Of a stretch of DNA of 15,101 bases, positions 13,596 through 15,101 are shown one piece after another. Each line of letters begins with the position of its first letter. Positions within the stretch are counted from its first letter, which is position 1. The notes beneath the pieces are model-generated. The model was not told the DNA's origin and did not search any database. It saw nothing but the letters and a program-made list of their open reading frames with translations. Origin of the DNA: an uncultured Rhodobacter sp. (GTDB lineage Bacteria > Pseudomonadota > Alphaproteobacteria > Rhodobacterales > Rhodobacteraceae); the NCBI GenBank assembly GCA_937901435.1, contig CALGTJ010000618.1, positions 1-15,101 of the forward strand, in the 5' to 3' direction. The position numbers were made by a program, and so were the translations under genes.

Positions 13596-14609
13596 TTACT
13601 TGTCTGCAACCAGACCCAGCTGTGCAAGGTAGGCCATGTGCGAGTCAACCAGCGCCTTGGCTTCTGGTGTTGTCGCGAACTCTGGCCATGTGGCCTGTGC
13701 AGCGGCACGGAACTCGGCCAGATCGGCAGTGCTCCACTCGGACAGGGTAACGCCCTCGGCACGCAGCTTTGCGGCGGCTTCGGCATTTGCCTTTTCAAAG
13801 GTCAGCGCGGTACGAAGGGCAAGCGCCTCAAACGCCACCTTCATGATCCGCTGATGATGCTCTGGCATCTCGTTGTAAACTTCGAGGTTACAGGCAAGGT
13901 GGTCAGAGGGCATCGAGTGAAAGCCGGGGAAGTTGGCATATTTCGCGATGTCGTACAGACCCAGACCCACGTTGTTGGCCAGACCAGAGGCGTCAGCCCC
14001 GTCGATGATGCCGGTTTCCAGCGCCGTGAAGATCTCTGTGAAATCCATCACGATGGGCGTGGCACCCAGTTTTTCAAAGATCTTGGTTTCCATGCCCGGA
14101 GGCGAGCGGAATTTCCAATCCTTGAGGTCAGAAATCTGCGCGATGGGCTTGGTCGAGGCAAAGCTTTCCTGACCATAGATCCACCAGCCGATCAGCTCCA
14201 TGTTGTACTTGTTGTACAGCGGCTTGGCAGCTTCGCGACCGCCACCGTAATACAGCCACGACAGCTGCTGGTAGGGTGTGGAATAGCCGCCCATGATGTC
14301 GCCCACGAACTGGAACGCAGGGTTCTTACCCGTCTGGTACCCACCACCGGTAAAGTCACAGTCCAGAATGCCGGACGCCGCGGCGTCGAATGTCTCGACG
14401 GTTTTCACGACGGACGAGGACCAGAACATTTCGACGGTGATTTCACCATTCGACATCGCCTGGATATCATCGACGTATTGCTGCGCCAGCTTGCCCGAAA
14501 CTGTTTCCTGCGCGTAGTGGCTTTGAATGCGCAGATTCGTGGCGCTTGCGCTTGTCGCGAGCCCAGCCGCAACGGTTGCCGCAACTGCGACTTTCGTAAA
14601 GGTTGTCAT
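13596..14609 (-). CDS. dctP: TRAP transporter periplasmic substrate-binding protein (DctP family)
   Basis: This is the periplasmic receptor of the TRAP importer, 337 aa. A Sec signal peptide covers residues 1-23 and ends in 'ATSASA'. The mature chain starts 'TNLRIQSHYAQETVSGKLAQ'. The ligand arginine expected in DctP proteins is R168 in 'DWKFRSPPGMETKIFEKLGATP', which pairs with a substrate carboxylate, so an organic acid ligand is likely. 'LETGIIDGADASGLANNVGLGLYDIAKY' is also typical. The segments 'YYGGGREAAKPLYNKYNMELIGWW' and 'YANFPGFHSMPSDHL' recall the FcbT1/TakP (COG4663-like) branch, known for oxo-acid, mannitol-type and chloroaromatic systems. This placement is from memory. The start at 14609 has GGGAGGA at ideal spacing. 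It is the first gene of the array, facing away from the GntR gene. Confidence 0.94.
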   Translation of the reverse strand: MTTFTKVAVAATVAAGLATSASATNLRIQSHYAQETVSGKLAQQYVDDIQAMSNGEITVEMFWSSSVVKTVETFDAAASGILDCDFTGGGYQTGKNPAFQFVGDIMGGYSTPYQQLSWLYYGGGREAAKPLYNKYNMELIGWWIYGQESFASTKPIAQISDLKDWKFRSPPGMETKIFEKLGATPIVMDFTEIFTALETGIIDGADASGLANNVGLGLYDIAKYANFPGFHSMPSDHLACNLEVYNEMPEHHQRIMKVAFEALALRTALTFEKANAEAAAKLRAEGVTLSEWSTADLAEFRAAAQATWPEFATTPEAKALVDSHMAYLAQLGLVADK

Positions 14610-14664
14610 ATAGTCCTCCCAAAGATTTATTGGTGCGCGACGGCTTTTCCCGCCGGTTTCGCGC

Positions 14665-14680
14665 AGTGTTCCGGGACACT
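14665..14680. promoter_or_regulatory. Imperfect 16-bp palindrome at the putative dctP promoter
   Basis: AGTGTTCCGGGACACT reads the same on both strands except for one pair of positions. It overlaps the proposed dctP -10 box (14676-14681) on the minus strand, so a bound protein would block transcription there. It could be a repressor operator or simply a leader hairpin. It differs in sequence from the inverted repeat at 14702. Confidence 0.4.
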
Positions 14681-14704
14681 AGCAACGCAAGGCCAAGCGA
14701 ACAA
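14676..14704 (-). promoter_or_regulatory. Putative sigma70-type promoter of the dctP operon
   Basis: On the minus strand TTGTTC (14704-14699) and TAGTGT (14681-14676) are separated by 17 bases, a plausible -35/-10 pair. They lie about 66 bases before the dctP ATG. The fit is moderate and was judged by eye. The -35 box touches the left end of the 14702-14724 inverted repeat. Confidence 0.4.
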
Positions 14705-14724
14705 CAAATTATTCGAATTTGTTG
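14702..14724. promoter_or_regulatory. Perfect 9-bp inverted repeat, candidate operator of the divergent GntR regulator
   Basis: CAACAAATT (14702-14710), spacer ATTCG, AATTTGTTG (14716-14724). The arms match perfectly over nine bases. The site is in the 180-bp gap between the divergent dctP and GntR genes and lies between, and slightly overlaps, both proposed -35 boxes. One dimeric regulator bound here could control both directions. Assignment to the adjacent GntR protein is inferred from position. Confidence 0.55.
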
Positions 14725-14747
14725 AAATTCTGAAACTTTGGTATAAC
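14719..14747 (+). promoter_or_regulatory. Putative sigma70-type promoter of the GntR-family gene
   Basis: TTGTTG (14719-14724) and TATAAC (14742-14747) are spaced by 17 bases, about 43 bases before the GntR ATG. The -35 box is the right arm of the 14702-14724 inverted repeat, which would permit autoregulation. Judged by eye. Confidence 0.5.
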
Positions 14748-14789
14748 TTCAAAAATCTGGCAGTATTTACGGCCAATTTCGGAGGTTTT

Positions 14790-15101
14790 ATGGATTCTGC
14801 CGCATTGCGCGCCTCATCGCACGACATTTATCAGGACCTGCACCATCAGCTTTTGAACGGATTCTTTGCGCCAGGTGTCAAAATCAAGCCAGAGGACCTG
14901 CGCAAGGCGTATGGGTGTTCGGCCAATACGATTCGCGACGTTCTGTTGCGGCTGACCTCGGCCGGGCTGACCACCTTCGAAGAACAACGCGGTTTTCGCG
15001 CCGCCCTCAGCACCCCGCAGCACCAGCATGACGTGGTCCGGTTCCGTATGCTTCTGGAACAAGAGGGGGCGGTGCAATCCATGCGGTATGGCGGCGTCGC
15101 A
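14790..15101 (+). CDS. GntR-family transcriptional regulator (FCD type), N-terminal part; cut by window edge
   Basis: This is the first 104 residues of a DNA-binding regulator. A winged helix-turn-helix spans about residues 10-72: 'IYQDLHHQLLNGFFAPGVKIK', then 'EDLRKAYGCSANTIRDVLLRLTSAGL' as helix-turn-helix, then the wing 'EQRGFRAALST', all typical of GntR proteins. From about residue 80, 'HDVVRFRMLLEQEGAVQSM' matches the first helix of an FCD (FadR C-terminal) ligand domain, which binds small carboxylates, often with a metal ion. The start has GGAGG at 14781-14785. It is divergent from dctP, so it most likely controls the TRAP/catabolic array in response to the imported acid or an intermediate. 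The remainder of the ligand domain is beyond the window. Confidence 0.88.
   Translation, partial: MDSAALRASSHDIYQDLHHQLLNGFFAPGVKIKPEDLRKAYGCSANTIRDVLLRLTSAGLTTFEEQRGFRAALSTPQHQHDVVRFRMLLEQEGAVQSMRYGGVA

Noticed and set aside
14665..14680. LexA-type SOS box, because of the GTTC within the palindrome
   Set aside because: The alphaproteobacterial SOS box is a direct repeat GTTC-N7-GTTC; only one GTTC is present here.
1..15101. CRISPR array, tRNA or rRNA genes, insertion sequences, integrases, phage genes, defence systems
   Set aside because: No regularly spaced repeats, cloverleaf-like segments, transposase motifs or terminal inverted repeats were noticed by eye; every gene-sized stretch is accounted for by metabolic, transport or regulatory genes.

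Overview
The window looks like chromosomal DNA of a marine-type alphaproteobacterium, most likely a Rhodobacterales/Roseobacter-group member. The basis is the high GC content, codon use, the dense run of TRAP and ABC solute-uptake genes, and an intergenic 'GCGAAAATACTCCGGGG' hairpin element of a kind I remember from that order. This is inference; no rRNA or other marker gene is present. No tRNA, rRNA, insertion sequence, integrase, CRISPR array or toxin-antitoxin pair was seen.

Layout. (1) 1-968, minus: the start of a LivJ-type periplasmic binding protein of an ABC transporter, cut by the left edge. (2) 1074-1859, plus: a metallo-beta-lactamase-fold hydrolase, divergent from it across a roughly 105-bp gap that holds a perfect 12-bp palindrome. 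(3) 1951-3030, plus: a VOC + double-cupin fusion protein. (4) 3031-3144: a convergent gap with two strong stem-loops. (5) 3145-4815, minus: a flavin monoamine-oxidase-like enzyme with a twin-arginine N-terminus. (6) 5019-14609, minus: a nine-gene, tightly packed operon-like array, read in transcription order as dctP, dctQ, dctM, a phytanoyl-CoA-dioxygenase-family (PhyH) oxygenase, an 80-aa unknown protein, an altronate-dehydratase (UxaA) family enzyme, a Gfo/Idh/MocA oxidoreductase, a beta-hydroxyacid dehydrogenase of the HIBADH/YihU superfamily, and an EamA/DMT-family permease. (7) 14790-15101, plus: the N-terminal part of a GntR/FCD regulator, divergent from dctP and cut by the right edge.

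How the genes may work together (inference). The TRAP system imports an organic acid. The PhyH oxygenase, Gfo/Idh dehydrogenase, UxaA-type dehydratase and HIBADH-type dehydrogenase could oxidise, dehydrate and reduce it or its breakdown products. The EamA permease could export a product. The divergent GntR protein would control the set. The 180-bp divergent control region has a perfect 9-bp inverted repeat lying between two back-to-back putative promoters. The gap between dctP and dctQ holds up to four stem-loops, as expected where the binding protein must be made in excess over the membrane subunits.

The most interesting points are this oxygenase + UxaA + Gfo/Idh + HIBADH combination of unknown substrate, the unusual 'GRTP' substrate-pocket motif of the HIBADH-like enzyme (the canonical motif is SGG; the closest pattern I recall is GRTS in sulfolactaldehyde reductase YihU), the 80-aa unknown protein inside the operon, and the unusually long DctQ and DctM subunits.
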